Part shown: positions 28,557-37,621 of the stretch, piece after piece
Layout: each line of letters opens with the position of its first letter
Position numbering within the stretch: position 1 is the first letter of the stretch
Assembly (NCBI RefSeq): GCF_001428665.1
Contig: NZ_LMIJ01000023.1
Span: 1-64,000, forward strand
Length of the DNA stretch: 64,000 bases
Source of the DNA: Acidovorax sp. Root219
GTDB lineage: Bacteria; Pseudomonadota; Gammaproteobacteria; Burkholderiales; Burkholderiaceae_C
Reading direction: 5' to 3'
Made by a program: the position numbers and the translations under genes
The notes under the pieces: model-generated
What the model was told of the DNA's origin: nothing
Seen by the model: only the letters and a program-made list of their open reading frames with translations
Databases searched by the model: none

Positions 28557-30452
28557 ATGAACCTTGCCCCCGAAGCGCCCACCGTGGCAGCTGTGTCCGT
28601 CAGCGACATGCGCGAGCGCATCCGCCGCAAGAGCCGCCTCAAGGGCCGCCAGCCCGAGGATGGGGCGATGGCCGATGTGGCCCGGTTGCTGGGCGAGCGC
28701 CCTGCCGAGGGCTTTCGCCGCGACTGGCTCATCGAGTACCTGCACCGCCTGAACGACCACTTTGGCGCTCTCCACGACCGGCACCTGGTGGCGCTTGCGC
28801 GGCAGATGAATGTGCCCATGGCCGAGGTCTACGAGGTGGCCAGCTTCTACCACCACTTCGACATCGTGCGCGCCGATGCCCAGGTGCCGCGCCTGGTGCT
28901 GCGGGTGTGCGACAGCCTCGCCTGCAGCATGGCCGGTGCGCGTGAGTTGCTGGCGCAACTGCCAGAGCGCCTGCGCGCGGCTGGCCAGGGCGATGTGCAG
29001 GTGCAGGCCGTGCCCTGCGTGGGCCGCTGCGAGCAGGCACCCGTGGCGGTGGTGCACCAGTGCCCGGTGCCGCAGGCCACGCTGGAGCAGGTGCTTGGCG
29101 TGCTGCAGGCCAAGCCCAGCCGGGCGCTGGCGCAGCACCCGGCACCCGCAGCGGCGGCCCCTTTCGAGCTGTCTGCGTGGGCGCAGCGCAGCCTGCCCGA
29201 TGGCGCGCGCGAAACCAGCCCCGCCTGGACGGACCTTGCCACCTACCGCGCACACGGCGGCTACCAGTTGGCCGCTGCGGTGGTCCAGGGGGAAATGAAC
29301 GCCGAGGCAGTGCTGGGCGCGATGGAGGACTCCGGCCTGCGGGGCCTGGGCGGCGCGGGGTTTGCGGCGGGCCGCAAATGGCGCATCGTGCGCGAGCAGT
29401 CCGCCCCACGGGTGATGGCGGTGAACATTGACGAGGGAGAACCCGGGACCTTCAAGGACCGCACCTACCTGGAGCGCGACCCGCACCGCTTCCTGGAGGG
29501 CGTGCTGATCGCCGCGCAGGTGGTGGGCACGGAGGCCGTCTACATCTATCTGCGCGATGAATACTATGGCTGCCGTGCCCTGCTGCAGTCCGAGCTGTCC
29601 AAGCTGCAGGCCGACCCCCCTTGCCCCCTGCCGCACATCGAACTGCGCCGGGGTGCGGGGGCCTACATCTGCGGCGAGGAGTCGGCGATGATCGAGAGCA
29701 TCGAGGGCAAGCGCGGCGAGCCCCGCATGCGCCCGCCCTACATCGCCCAGGTCGGACTGTTTGGCCGGCCCACGCTGGAACACAATTTCGAGACGCTGTA
29801 CTGGGTGCGCGATGTGCTGGAAAAGGGGCCGCAGTGGTTCTCCGCCTTCGGCCGCCATGGGCGCAAGGGCTTGCGCAGCTTCAGCGTCAGTGGGCGGGTG
29901 CGGCAGCCGGGCGTCAAGCTGGCACCTGCAGGCATCACGGTGCAGGAGCTGATCGACGAATACTGTGGCGGCATGGCCGAGGGCCACGAACTCTATGCCT
30001 ACCTTCCGGGTGGCGCCTCGGGCGGCATCCTGCCGGCCCGGCTGAACCAGATTCCCCTGGACTTCGACACGCTGCAGCCCTATGGCTGCTTCATCGGCTC
30101 TGCGGCCGTCATCGTGCTCGGCCAGCACGACCGGGCACGCGATGCGGCGCTGAACGTGATGCGTTTCTTTGAACATGAAAGCTGCGGCCAGTGCACGCCC
30201 TGCCGGGTCGGTACGGCCAAGGCGGCCCGGTTGATGCAGGCGCCGCAGTGGGACAGCGACACCCTGGACGACCTGGCGCAGGTGATGGCCGATGCCTCCA
30301 TCTGCGGGCTGGGGCAGGCCGCCCCCAACCCGATCCGCTGTATCCACAAGTACTTTCCTCACGAGGTGGGTGAAGGGCCGTGGCCCGGCGATCTGCCCCC
30401 TCCACGCCGCAGCGCGATGGCGGAGCAACTGCCCCAGGGGCTGCAGCCATGA
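28557..30452 (+). CDS. fdsB: NAD-linked formate dehydrogenase, fused gamma-beta (FdsG-FdsB) diaphorase subunit
   Basis: A 631-residue fusion passing electrons from the catalytic subunit to NAD. Residues 1 to about 185 are a thioredoxin-like [2Fe-2S] domain (NuoE/FdsG) with ligands C-x4-C (CDSLAC, near 117) and C-x3-C (CVGRC, near 153). The rest is a NuoF/FdsB flavoprotein with GLGGAGFAAGRKW for NAD and FMN, YICGEESAMIESIEGKRGEP, and the 4Fe-4S motif CGQCTPC near 541. In the Cupriavidus fds operon these are two genes; the fusion order matches HoxF. ATG 28557 is chosen over 28509. It overlaps the next gene by 4 nt. Confidence 0.9.
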   Translation: MNLAPEAPTVAAVSVSDMRERIRRKSRLKGRQPEDGAMADVARLLGERPAEGFRRDWLIEYLHRLNDHFGALHDRHLVALARQMNVPMAEVYEVASFYHHFDIVRADAQVPRLVLRVCDSLACSMAGARELLAQLPERLRAAGQGDVQVQAVPCVGRCEQAPVAVVHQCPVPQATLEQVLGVLQAKPSRALAQHPAPAAAAPFELSAWAQRSLPDGARETSPAWTDLATYRAHGGYQLAAAVVQGEMNAEAVLGAMEDSGLRGLGGAGFAAGRKWRIVREQSAPRVMAVNIDEGEPGTFKDRTYLERDPHRFLEGVLIAAQVVGTEAVYIYLRDEYYGCRALLQSELSKLQADPPCPLPHIELRRGAGAYICGEESAMIESIEGKRGEPRMRPPYIAQVGLFGRPTLEHNFETLYWVRDVLEKGPQWFSAFGRHGRKGLRSFSVSGRVRQPGVKLAPAGITVQELIDEYCGGMAEGHELYAYLPGGASGGILPARLNQIPLDFDTLQPYGCFIGSAAVIVLGQHDRARDAALNVMRFFEHESCGQCTPCRVGTAKAARLMQAPQWDSDTLDDLAQVMADASICGLGQAAPNPIRCIHKYFPHEVGEGPWPGDLPPPRRSAMAEQLPQGLQP

Positions 30453-33304
30453 GTGCGGTGTTGTCGCCCGCCTGCGCCAAGGCTCCCGCCGCCATTGCCT
30501 TCGAGCTCGATGGCCAGCCCGTGCTGGCCTTGCCTGGCGAGAGCCTGCTGAAAGCGGCGCAGCGCCACGGGGTGGACATTCCCCACCTGTGCTTCCAGGA
30601 TGGCCTGCGCCCCGACGGCAATTGCCGCGCCTGCGTGGTCGAGATCGAGGGCGAGCGCGCGCTGGCCCCCAGTTGCTGCCGCGCCCCCGCCCCTGGCATG
30701 AAGGTGCGGGCCACCAGTCCCCGCGCCGTCAAGTCGCAGCAGATGGTGGTGGAGATGCTGCTGTCGGACATGCCAGACAAAGGCTACCGGTGGAACGACG
30801 AAGGCCATCCTGGCCAGGCGCATGCCGGGCAGCATGGTGAGCTCAGCGCCTGGGCTGACCGCCTGGGTGTGGCGGTGCGTCCCGCGTTGAAGGCATTGCG
30901 TCGGGACCAGCCTGCGGCGGATCTGAGCCACCCGGCCATGGCCGTGAACCTCGATGCCTGCATCCAGTGCAACCGCTGCGTGCGGGCCTGCCGGGAGGAG
31001 CAGGTCAATGACGTGATCGGCTACGCGCTGCGCGGGGCCGACAGCAAGATCGTCTTCGACCTGGACGACCCCATGGCCGAGAGCACCTGCGTGGCCTGTG
31101 GCGAATGCGTGCAGGCCTGCCCCACCGGCGCGCTCAGCGCCAAGACCCACATTGGCCCGCAGGCGGTGGACCGCAAGGTGGACTCGGTCTGCCCCTTCTG
31201 CGGCGTGGGCTGCCTCATCACCTACAACGTCCGGGACGAGAAGATCGTCAGCGTCGATGGCCGCGACGGCCCTGCCAACCATGGCCGCCTGTGCGTCAAG
31301 GGGCGGTTCGGCTTCGACTATGCGCACCATCCCGAGCGGCTCACGGTACCCCTGGTGCGCAAGCCCGGGGTGCCCAAGGACTGGCAGGGCCAGGCGCGCC
31401 CTGCGGATTGGCGCGAGCTGTTCCGCGAGGCGACCTGGGAGGAGGCGCTGGAGCTGGCGGGTGGTGGCTTGCGCGCATTGCGCGACCAGCACGGCCCCAA
31501 GGCACTGGCGGGCTTCGGCTCGGCCAAGGGCAGCAATGAAGAGGCCTACCTCTTCCAGAAGCTGGTTCGCACCGGCTTTGGCAGTAACAATGTGGACCAC
31601 TGCACGCGCTTGTGCCATGCCTCCAGCGTCGCTGCGCTGCTCGAAGGCGTGGGCTCGGGCGCGGTGAGCAACCCGGTCAACGATGTGGAGCATGCCGAGC
31701 TGATCTTCGTGATCGGCTCCAACCCCACTGCGAACCACCCGGTGGCGGCCAGCTGGATGAAGAATGCCGCACGGCGCGGCGCCCGGATCGTGCTGGCCGA
31801 CCCGCGCGTGACCGACATTGGCCGCCATGCCTGGCGCACGCTGCAGTTCAAGGCCGACACCGATGTGGCCATGCTCAACGCGCTGATCCACACCGTGATC
31901 GACGAAGGCCTGGTGGACGAGGCCTTCATCCGCGACCGGGCGCACAATTTCGAGGCGCTCAAGGCGAATGTGCTGGCCTGCAGCCCGGAGGCCATGGCCC
32001 CCATCTGCGGCATCCCCGCCGAAACCCTGCGCGAAGTGGCGCGGGCGTTCGCGCGCGCCAAGGCGTCGATGATCCTCTGGGGCATGGGCGTGAGCCAGCA
32101 TGTGCATGGCACGGACAATGCCCGCTGCCTGATCGCGCTGTGCGCGGTCACGGGCCAGATCGGCAAGCCCGGATCGGGCTTGCACCCGCTGCGTGGCCAG
32201 AACAATGTGCAGGGCGCCAGCGATGCGGGGCTGATCCCCATGATGTTCCCCAACTACCAGCGCGTGGACAACGCCCAGGCGCACCGCTGGTTCGAGGACT
32301 TCTGGGGAACCCCGCTCGACGCCCAGCCGGGCTACACCGTGGTGGAGATCATGCACAAGGCCCTGGCCGAGGACAGCGATCCCCACAAGGTGCGGGGCAT
32401 GTACATCATGGGCGAGAACCCCGCCATGAGCGACCCGGACCTGAACCACGCACGCCATGCCCTGGCGAGCCTGTCGCATCTGGTGGTGCAGGACATTTTC
32501 CTGACCGAGACGGCCTGGCTGGCCGATGTGGTGCTGCCAGCGAGCGCCTGGCCCGAGAAGACCGGCACGGCCAGCAACACCGACCGCATGGTGCAGATGG
32601 GGCGGCGCGCGCTGAACCCTCCTGGCGACGCCCGGCCCGACCTGTGGATCATCCAGCAACTGGCGCTGCGGATGGGCCTGGCGTGGAACTACGAGGGCCC
32701 GGAGTCCGGCGTCGCCGCCGTCTACGAAGAAATGCGCCAGGCCATGCATGCCAGCATCAGTGGCATCACCTGGGAGCGGCTGGAGCGCGATTCCAGCGTG
32801 ACTTACCCCTGCCTCGGCGCAGACGACCCGGGCCAGCCCATCGTGTTCACGGAGCGGTTTCCCACAGCCACCGGCCGGCTCGGACTGGTTCCGGCCAGCA
32901 TCATTCCTGCGGCGGAAAAGCCGGATGCCGACTATCCGCTGGTGCTGATCACCGGCCGCCAGCTGGAGCACTGGCACACCGGCAGCATGACGCGGCGCAG
33001 CACGGTGCTGGATGCCATCGAGCCCATGGCCACCGCGTCCATGCACGGCGACGACCTGGCGCTGCTGGGGGTGGAGCCTGGCGCGCTGGTCAGCATCCGC
33101 TCGCGCCGGGGGGGCGTGCAGGTGCGCTTGCGCCGTGACGACGGCACGCCCACCGGAACGGTGTTCATGCCCTTCGCCTACGTGGAGGCGGCGGCCAATC
33201 TGCTGACCCATGCGGCGCTGGACCCATTCGGGAAGATACCGGAGTTCAAGTACTGCGCGGTGGCCATCGAGCTGCTGGGAGAGGCATTGCAAAACCCAGG
33301 TTGA
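30449..33304 (+). CDS. fdsA: NAD-linked formate dehydrogenase, molybdopterin catalytic subunit
   Basis: A 951-residue cytoplasmic subunit oxidising formate to CO2. An N-terminal [2Fe-2S] ferredoxin domain (CFQDGLRPDGNCRAC, about residue 48) is followed by two 4Fe-4S motifs (CIQCNRC near 170, CVACGEC near 214), then CPFCGVGC near 248 at the start of the bis-MGD domain. The catalytic residue is cysteine, in TRLCHASS near 389, where selenoenzymes have Sec. There is no Tat signal, so it stays in the cytoplasm with the fused subunit. fdsC and fdsD genes do not follow. Confidence 0.92.
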   Translation: MSAVLSPACAKAPAAIAFELDGQPVLALPGESLLKAAQRHGVDIPHLCFQDGLRPDGNCRACVVEIEGERALAPSCCRAPAPGMKVRATSPRAVKSQQMVVEMLLSDMPDKGYRWNDEGHPGQAHAGQHGELSAWADRLGVAVRPALKALRRDQPAADLSHPAMAVNLDACIQCNRCVRACREEQVNDVIGYALRGADSKIVFDLDDPMAESTCVACGECVQACPTGALSAKTHIGPQAVDRKVDSVCPFCGVGCLITYNVRDEKIVSVDGRDGPANHGRLCVKGRFGFDYAHHPERLTVPLVRKPGVPKDWQGQARPADWRELFREATWEEALELAGGGLRALRDQHGPKALAGFGSAKGSNEEAYLFQKLVRTGFGSNNVDHCTRLCHASSVAALLEGVGSGAVSNPVNDVEHAELIFVIGSNPTANHPVAASWMKNAARRGARIVLADPRVTDIGRHAWRTLQFKADTDVAMLNALIHTVIDEGLVDEAFIRDRAHNFEALKANVLACSPEAMAPICGIPAETLREVARAFARAKASMILWGMGVSQHVHGTDNARCLIALCAVTGQIGKPGSGLHPLRGQNNVQGASDAGLIPMMFPNYQRVDNAQAHRWFEDFWGTPLDAQPGYTVVEIMHKALAEDSDPHKVRGMYIMGENPAMSDPDLNHARHALASLSHLVVQDIFLTETAWLADVVLPASAWPEKTGTASNTDRMVQMGRRALNPPGDARPDLWIIQQLALRMGLAWNYEGPESGVAAVYEEMRQAMHASISGITWERLERDSSVTYPCLGADDPGQPIVFTERFPTATGRLGLVPASIIPAAEKPDADYPLVLITGRQLEHWHTGSMTRRSTVLDAIEPMATASMHGDDLALLGVEPGALVSIRSRRGGVQVRLRRDDGTPTGTVFMPFAYVEAAANLLTHAALDPFGKIPEFKYCAVAIELLGEALQNPG

Positions 33305-33369
33305 GTGCCTGCAGGGCTTTTGCCCGCAGCTGCCGGGCCATGGCCCACGACAGGGTACAGTCAGCTTCC

Positions 33370-33924
33370 ATGACCGCCCGCCCCACCATCGAAGTCGCCG
33401 TCACCATGCGCCGCGAGCGCCTGGACAACCGCTGGCAGCCCTGGCGCTGGGTGCTGGACGACGTGGTGCCCGCAGAATCCGCCTTTGGCGGTGTGCCGCG
33501 CCTCTTGCGCCAGGACGATAACCAGGCCCTGTGGCTGTTCCCGGGCTTTGCCGTAGAACTGTTCAAGGACGACGGCGAGGGCTACCACCTGAACCTGTCC
33601 GCGCCCGCACCCTGCTGGTTCGTGCTGTGGCGCATGGACGAGGAGGGCAGAGTTCCCGAGCCGCTGGCCCGCCCCGTGGCCGTGAGCCTGAGCTACCACG
33701 ATGCCGGCCGCTGGCTCGATGCGCAGGAAACGGTGGAGCAGGTGCCCGCGCCGGCGGCCGTGCTGCAGGCGCTGCAGGCCTTTGTCGACGAGCACTACGC
33801 GCCCGAGCCCAAGCGCCGCAGGCGGCCCGACAGCTTCCAGTCGCTGACCGACCGCTTCGGCAACCCGGCATCGGTCTCCACGGACAAACAGCGCGGTGGC
33901 CGGGGCGGCCCGCACCATGGCTGA
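33370..33924 (+). CDS. DUF3305 family formate dehydrogenase accessory protein
   Basis: A 184-residue protein starting MTARPTIEVAVTMRRERL with WQPWRWVLDDV, as I recall for DUF3305. The family is found beside membrane-bound formate dehydrogenase genes, and its biochemical role is unknown. No signal or membrane segment is visible. ATG 33370 is used because conserved sequence starts there. It lies 65 nt after fdsA and overlaps the DUF3306 gene by 8 nt, opening the second formate dehydrogenase cluster. Confidence 0.8.
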   Translation: MTARPTIEVAVTMRRERLDNRWQPWRWVLDDVVPAESAFGGVPRLLRQDDNQALWLFPGFAVELFKDDGEGYHLNLSAPAPCWFVLWRMDEEGRVPEPLARPVAVSLSYHDAGRWLDAQETVEQVPAPAAVLQALQAFVDEHYAPEPKRRRRPDSFQSLTDRFGNPASVSTDKQRGGRGGPHHG

Positions 33925-34600
33925 CGGTTTTCTCTCGCGCTGGTCGCGGCGCAAGCAGGAGGTGGCTGCGGGCAGGCCCGTGCAGGAGCCTGAGCCATCG
34001 CCCCCATCAGAGGCCTTGCCATCCGCCGCCGCCATGCCTGCCCCGGAGCCGGTGGCCGTGCCTGCCGCCGCTGAGCCAGAGCTGCCCACGCTGGCCGATG
34101 CCCAGGCCTTGACGGCCGAGTCCGACTTCAAGCCCTTCATGGGCCGCGGCGTGGCGCCCGATGTGCGCAACACGGCCATGAAGAAACTGTTTGCCGACCC
34201 GCATTTCAATGCCATGGACGGCCTGGACATCTATATCGACGACTACTCCAAGCCCGATCCGCTGCCCGAAGGCATGCTGCGCCAGATGGCCAGCGCCCAC
34301 TTCATGGGCTTCTTCGATCATGAAAAGGACGGTGCCGGAGAGGCTGTGCCGCAGCCCGCACAGGCAAAGGCCCCGCAAGACCCTCAGCCTCGGGATGATG
34401 CGGAGACGCCAGCGCTGCCAGACGTGGCACAGTCCGAGGTATGCACCGCCATTCCTAGCTCGCCAGAACTGGCCTCAGTCGACCCCGCTGGGGGCGATGG
34501 GGTCAGGGTAGCCAGCCATACCGAACATGACCACGCTGATCTGCGACTGCAACCAGACGATGCCCCTCGACGCGAAGGCGTTGGGCGCGGCCCTGCATGA
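33917..34600 (+). CDS. DUF3306 family formate dehydrogenase accessory protein
   Basis: A 227-residue protein. It starts MADGFLSRWSRRKQEV, has a proline-rich linker, then the conserved block DFKPFMGRGVAPDVRNTAMKK and DGLDIYIDDY that marks DUF3306. The ~90 C-terminal residues are low complexity, and the last 74 nt overlap the following ferredoxin gene, which is unusual. The 3' tail may be a read-through extension. Its function is unknown; it is always expected with DUF3305 near formate dehydrogenases. Confidence 0.78.
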   Translation: MADGFLSRWSRRKQEVAAGRPVQEPEPSPPSEALPSAAAMPAPEPVAVPAAAEPELPTLADAQALTAESDFKPFMGRGVAPDVRNTAMKKLFADPHFNAMDGLDIYIDDYSKPDPLPEGMLRQMASAHFMGFFDHEKDGAGEAVPQPAQAKAPQDPQPRDDAETPALPDVAQSEVCTAIPSSPELASVDPAGGDGVRVASHTEHDHADLRLQPDDAPRREGVGRGPA

Positions 34601-36629
34601 GGAACTGACCCTCCATTCCACGCTGTGCCGGCGCGAGGCCGGCGCCTTCCAGGACGCCATCCGCACCGGCCAGGAGGTGGTGGTGGCCTGCACCCAGGAG
34701 CAGCGCCTGTTTGGCGAACTCGGCGCGCAGACCGAAGGCGCGGTCTCACCGATCCGCTTCGTGAACATCCGCGAAACCGGGGGCTGGAGCCGCGATGCCC
34801 GCGATGCAGGCCCCAAGATCGCTGCCTTGCTGGCCGCAGCCCGCCTGCCCGAGCCGCCGCCGGTGGCCACCGTCAGCTACAAGAGCGCCGGGCGCCTGCT
34901 GGTCATCGGCCCGCTCGATGCCGCCGAACAGGCTGCGGCCTTGGTGGCCGATGTGCTCGACGTGACCTTGTTTGCACAGGGCCCGGGGCAGGCAGGCGGT
35001 GCGCAGGCACGGCGTTTCCCCGTGCTCGGCGGGCGCCTCACCGGGCTGTCGGGCTGGCTCGGGGCCTTCGACGTGCAGTGGTCAGCCGACAACCCCATCG
35101 ACCTGGACCTGTGCACGCGCTGCAATGCCTGCATCGTGGCCTGCCCCGAAAACGCCATCGGCCTGGACTACCAGGTGGACCTGTCCGCCTGCGATGCGAA
35201 CCGCGCCTGCGTGCGCGCCTGCCAGGTGGCGGGCGCCATCGACTTCGGCCGCGAGGCCAGCGCGCAACAGGAGCGCTTCGACCTGGTGCTGGACCTGCGC
35301 CCGGCCACGGCCGTGCCCACCTTCACCCAGCATGCACCGCCCCAAGGCTACTTCCGCAGCGACGGGCGCGACATGGCCGTGCTGCTCAAGCTGCGCGAGA
35401 TGGTGGGCGAGTTCGACAAGCCCCGCTTCTTCGCATACAAGCAAAAGCTCTGCGCCCACAGCCGCAACGAGACCGTGGGTTGCAATGCCTGCATCGACAT
35501 TTGTTCTGCCGAGGCCATTTCCAGCGACAAGAGCCGCCAGCAGATCAAGGTCAATCCCCACCTGTGCGTGGGCTGCGGCGCCTGCACCACGGTGTGCCCG
35601 ACGGGTGCACTGTCCTTTGCCTACCCGGGTGCCACAGAGCAGGGCGCGCGCTTCAAGGCCTTGTTGTCCACCTATGCGGCGGCAGGCGGCCAGAGCGCCG
35701 TGCTGCTGCTGCACAGCCAGGAGCAGGGCCAGGCCTTGGTCGACGCACTGGGCCGTGCCGCCCAGCTGCGGCGTGCCCAGGGCGTACCCGCCAATGTGAT
35801 CCCGGTGCCGCTGTGGCACACCGCCAGCACCGGCGTGGACCTGTGGCTCAGTGCGCTGGCCTATGGTGCTTCGCAGGTGGTGGTGCTGGCCACGCACGAG
35901 GAGGCGCCCCAGTACCTGGATGGTGTGCAGGCGCAGATGGAGGTGGCCCAGGCCATCCTGCATGGGCTGGGCTACACCGGCAGCCACCTGCGGCTGCTGC
36001 GCGCGGGCGATGTGGCGGCGCTCGATGCCGCCCTGCAGTCCCTGTGCAACACCCGCCAGCTGCGGCCGCCGGTGGCGGCGCGCCATGGCGTGGCCCAGGA
36101 AAAGCGCGCCACGCTGGAGATGGCGCTGGACCATTTCATCGCCCATGCGCCACTGCTCCAGGAGGGCTTGCCCGAAGCCATCGCCCTGCCCGCAGCCGGT
36201 GCGCCGCTCGGGTCCATCACGGTCGACAAAAACCGCTGCACGCTGTGCCTGAGCTGCGTGAGCGCCTGCCCGGCCGGTGCCCTGCAGGACAACCCGCAAC
36301 TGCCCCAGCTGCGCTTTCTGGAAAAGAACTGTGTGCAGTGCGGCCTGTGCGCCACCACCTGCCCCGAAGACGCCATCACCCTGCAGCCGCGCCTGCTGCT
36401 CACGCCCGAACGGGCGCAACTGCGCGTGTTGGCCGAAACCCAGCCCTGGGCCTGTGTGCGCTGCAGCAAACCGTTTGGCACGCTCAAGGCCATCGAAGCC
36501 ATGCTGGAGCGGCTCTCGGGCCACGCCATGTTCCAGGGCGAGGCGCTGGAGCGCCTGAAGATGTGCGGCGACTGCCGCGTCATCGACCTCTATTCTTCCC
36601 AGAGCGAAGCGAAAGTGACGGACCTGTGA
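34527..36629 (+). CDS. Multi-cluster 4Fe-4S ferredoxin of the formate dehydrogenase cluster
   Basis: A 700-residue cytoplasmic iron-sulfur protein. The N-terminal ~180 residues begin TLICDCNQTM and carry few conserved cysteines. Four or more 4Fe-4S motifs follow: CTRCNACIVACP near 192, CVGCGACTTVCP near 350, CTLCLSCVSACP near 571 and CVQCGLCATTCP near 604, with extra cysteine groups between. A middle domain (about 370-510) without clusters recalls the MvhD/HdrA electron-transfer families. It lies between DUF3306 and TorD genes, which fits an assembly or electron-transfer role. Confidence 0.85.
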   Translation: MTTLICDCNQTMPLDAKALGAALHEELTLHSTLCRREAGAFQDAIRTGQEVVVACTQEQRLFGELGAQTEGAVSPIRFVNIRETGGWSRDARDAGPKIAALLAAARLPEPPPVATVSYKSAGRLLVIGPLDAAEQAAALVADVLDVTLFAQGPGQAGGAQARRFPVLGGRLTGLSGWLGAFDVQWSADNPIDLDLCTRCNACIVACPENAIGLDYQVDLSACDANRACVRACQVAGAIDFGREASAQQERFDLVLDLRPATAVPTFTQHAPPQGYFRSDGRDMAVLLKLREMVGEFDKPRFFAYKQKLCAHSRNETVGCNACIDICSAEAISSDKSRQQIKVNPHLCVGCGACTTVCPTGALSFAYPGATEQGARFKALLSTYAAAGGQSAVLLLHSQEQGQALVDALGRAAQLRRAQGVPANVIPVPLWHTASTGVDLWLSALAYGASQVVVLATHEEAPQYLDGVQAQMEVAQAILHGLGYTGSHLRLLRAGDVAALDAALQSLCNTRQLRPPVAARHGVAQEKRATLEMALDHFIAHAPLLQEGLPEAIALPAAGAPLGSITVDKNRCTLCLSCVSACPAGALQDNPQLPQLRFLEKNCVQCGLCATTCPEDAITLQPRLLLTPERAQLRVLAETQPWACVRCSKPFGTLKAIEAMLERLSGHAMFQGEALERLKMCGDCRVIDLYSSQSEAKVTDL

Positions 36630-37255
36630 GCGCCACCGCACCCCTGACCATGGCCGCCAGCGCCGCCCTCGACGAGGAAACCGCGCGTGCCGAACTCTAT
36701 GGCCTGCTGGCGCAGCTGTACTACAGCGCCCCGGCGCCCGGCCTGCTGGCCACCCTGCGCGTGGCCGTGACCCAGGCGCCGGCCGAAGGTGGCTTGCTGG
36801 AGGAGCCCTGGCAGCAACTGGTGGGGGCCGCCCGTGCGCGGGAGGACGCGGCCATTGCCGCCGAGTTCGAGCGCCTGTTCGGCGGCATGGGCAAGCCCGA
36901 GGTCTTCCTCTACGGGTCGCACTACCTGAGCGGCTTTCTCAACGAGAAGCCGCTGGCACGCCTGCGCAGCGACCTGGATGCCCTGGGCCTGGCGCGCAGC
37001 GAGGCCATGCCCGAGACCGAGGACCACCTGGCCTACCTGTGCGAGGCCATGCGCTACCTGATCGCTGGTGACGACATGGCGGTGTGCAACCTTACGACAC
37101 AACGGGACTTTTTTGCCGCCCACCTGCAGCCCTGGGTGCCGGCCCTGTGCGATGTGCTGGAGGCCCACCCCGCCGCCCCCTTCTATGGCGCGCTGGCCCG
37201 CTTCACACGGGCTTTCGTGGCTGTGGAAGCCCAGGGTTTCGACATGCTGGAATGA
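36626..37255 (+). CDS. TorD/DmsD-family chaperone
   Basis: A 209-residue all-helical chaperone expected to bind the Tat-exported molybdoenzyme before cofactor loading. Family features include RAELYGLLAQLYYSAP near the N-terminus and PETEDHLAYLCEAMRYLI with the conserved E-D-H. The start is a GTG at 36626 overlapping the TGA of the previous gene; an ATG at 36650 would shorten it by eight residues. It precedes the Tat protein and fdhA genes, so its likely client is FdhA. Confidence 0.85.
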   Translation: MSATAPLTMAASAALDEETARAELYGLLAQLYYSAPAPGLLATLRVAVTQAPAEGGLLEEPWQQLVGAARAREDAAIAAEFERLFGGMGKPEVFLYGSHYLSGFLNEKPLARLRSDLDALGLARSEAMPETEDHLAYLCEAMRYLIAGDDMAVCNLTTQRDFFAAHLQPWVPALCDVLEAHPAAPFYGALARFTRAFVAVEAQGFDMLE

Positions 37256-37321
37256 GCCGCTGCGGGCGCCTGCGAAGGTGTGCCAAACCCGAGTGAAGTT
37301 CCATGGGGTGGCCATACCCGA

Positions 37322-37350
37322 TTGCAGTGGGCCAGACACTCGCATAGACT
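37322..37350 (+). promoter_or_regulatory. Weak sigma-70-like promoter candidate before the Tat/fdhA genes
   Basis: TTGCAG at 37322-37327 and TAGACT at 37345-37350 are separated by 17 bp, in the 136-bp gap between the TorD gene and the small Tat protein gene. The hexamers match consensus at only 3 and 4 of 6 positions, so this is a tentative internal promoter. Confidence 0.3.
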
Positions 37351-37394
37351 GTATGAACGACATTGCATAGCCGCAAGCCCTCCTGGAGACAATG

Positions 37395-37607
37395 ATGCAG
37401 GACAGCCAGCCCCAACCTTCTCGCCGCCGGTTCTTTGCAGGTGCAGCCACTGCGGGGGCTGCTGCTGCCGCCGTCGTGGCCTTGCCCCACATTGCAGCCC
37501 CAGGTGCCACCGCTGCAGCCGAGCCCGTGCCAGCACCGCCTGAGCGCGGTGGCGGCTACCGCCTCTCGGCACACGTGCAGCAGTACTACAAGACCACCCA
37601 ACTCTGA
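37395..37607 (+). CDS. Small Tat-signal protein of formate dehydrogenase loci
   Basis: A 70-residue protein that is mostly a twin-arginine signal: SRRRFFAGAATAGAAAAAVV near residues 9-28, then a short tail ending YRLSAHVQQYYKTTQL. It matches the formate dehydrogenase region TAT target family, of unknown role, found just before fdhA. GGAG at 37385-37388 suits the second ATG at 37395 better than the first at 37392. It lies 14 nt before fdhA. Confidence 0.82.
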   Translation: MQDSQPQPSRRRFFAGAATAGAAAAAVVALPHIAAPGATAAAEPVPAPPERGGGYRLSAHVQQYYKTTQL

Positions 37608-37621
37608 CCGCGGGGCGCGCC

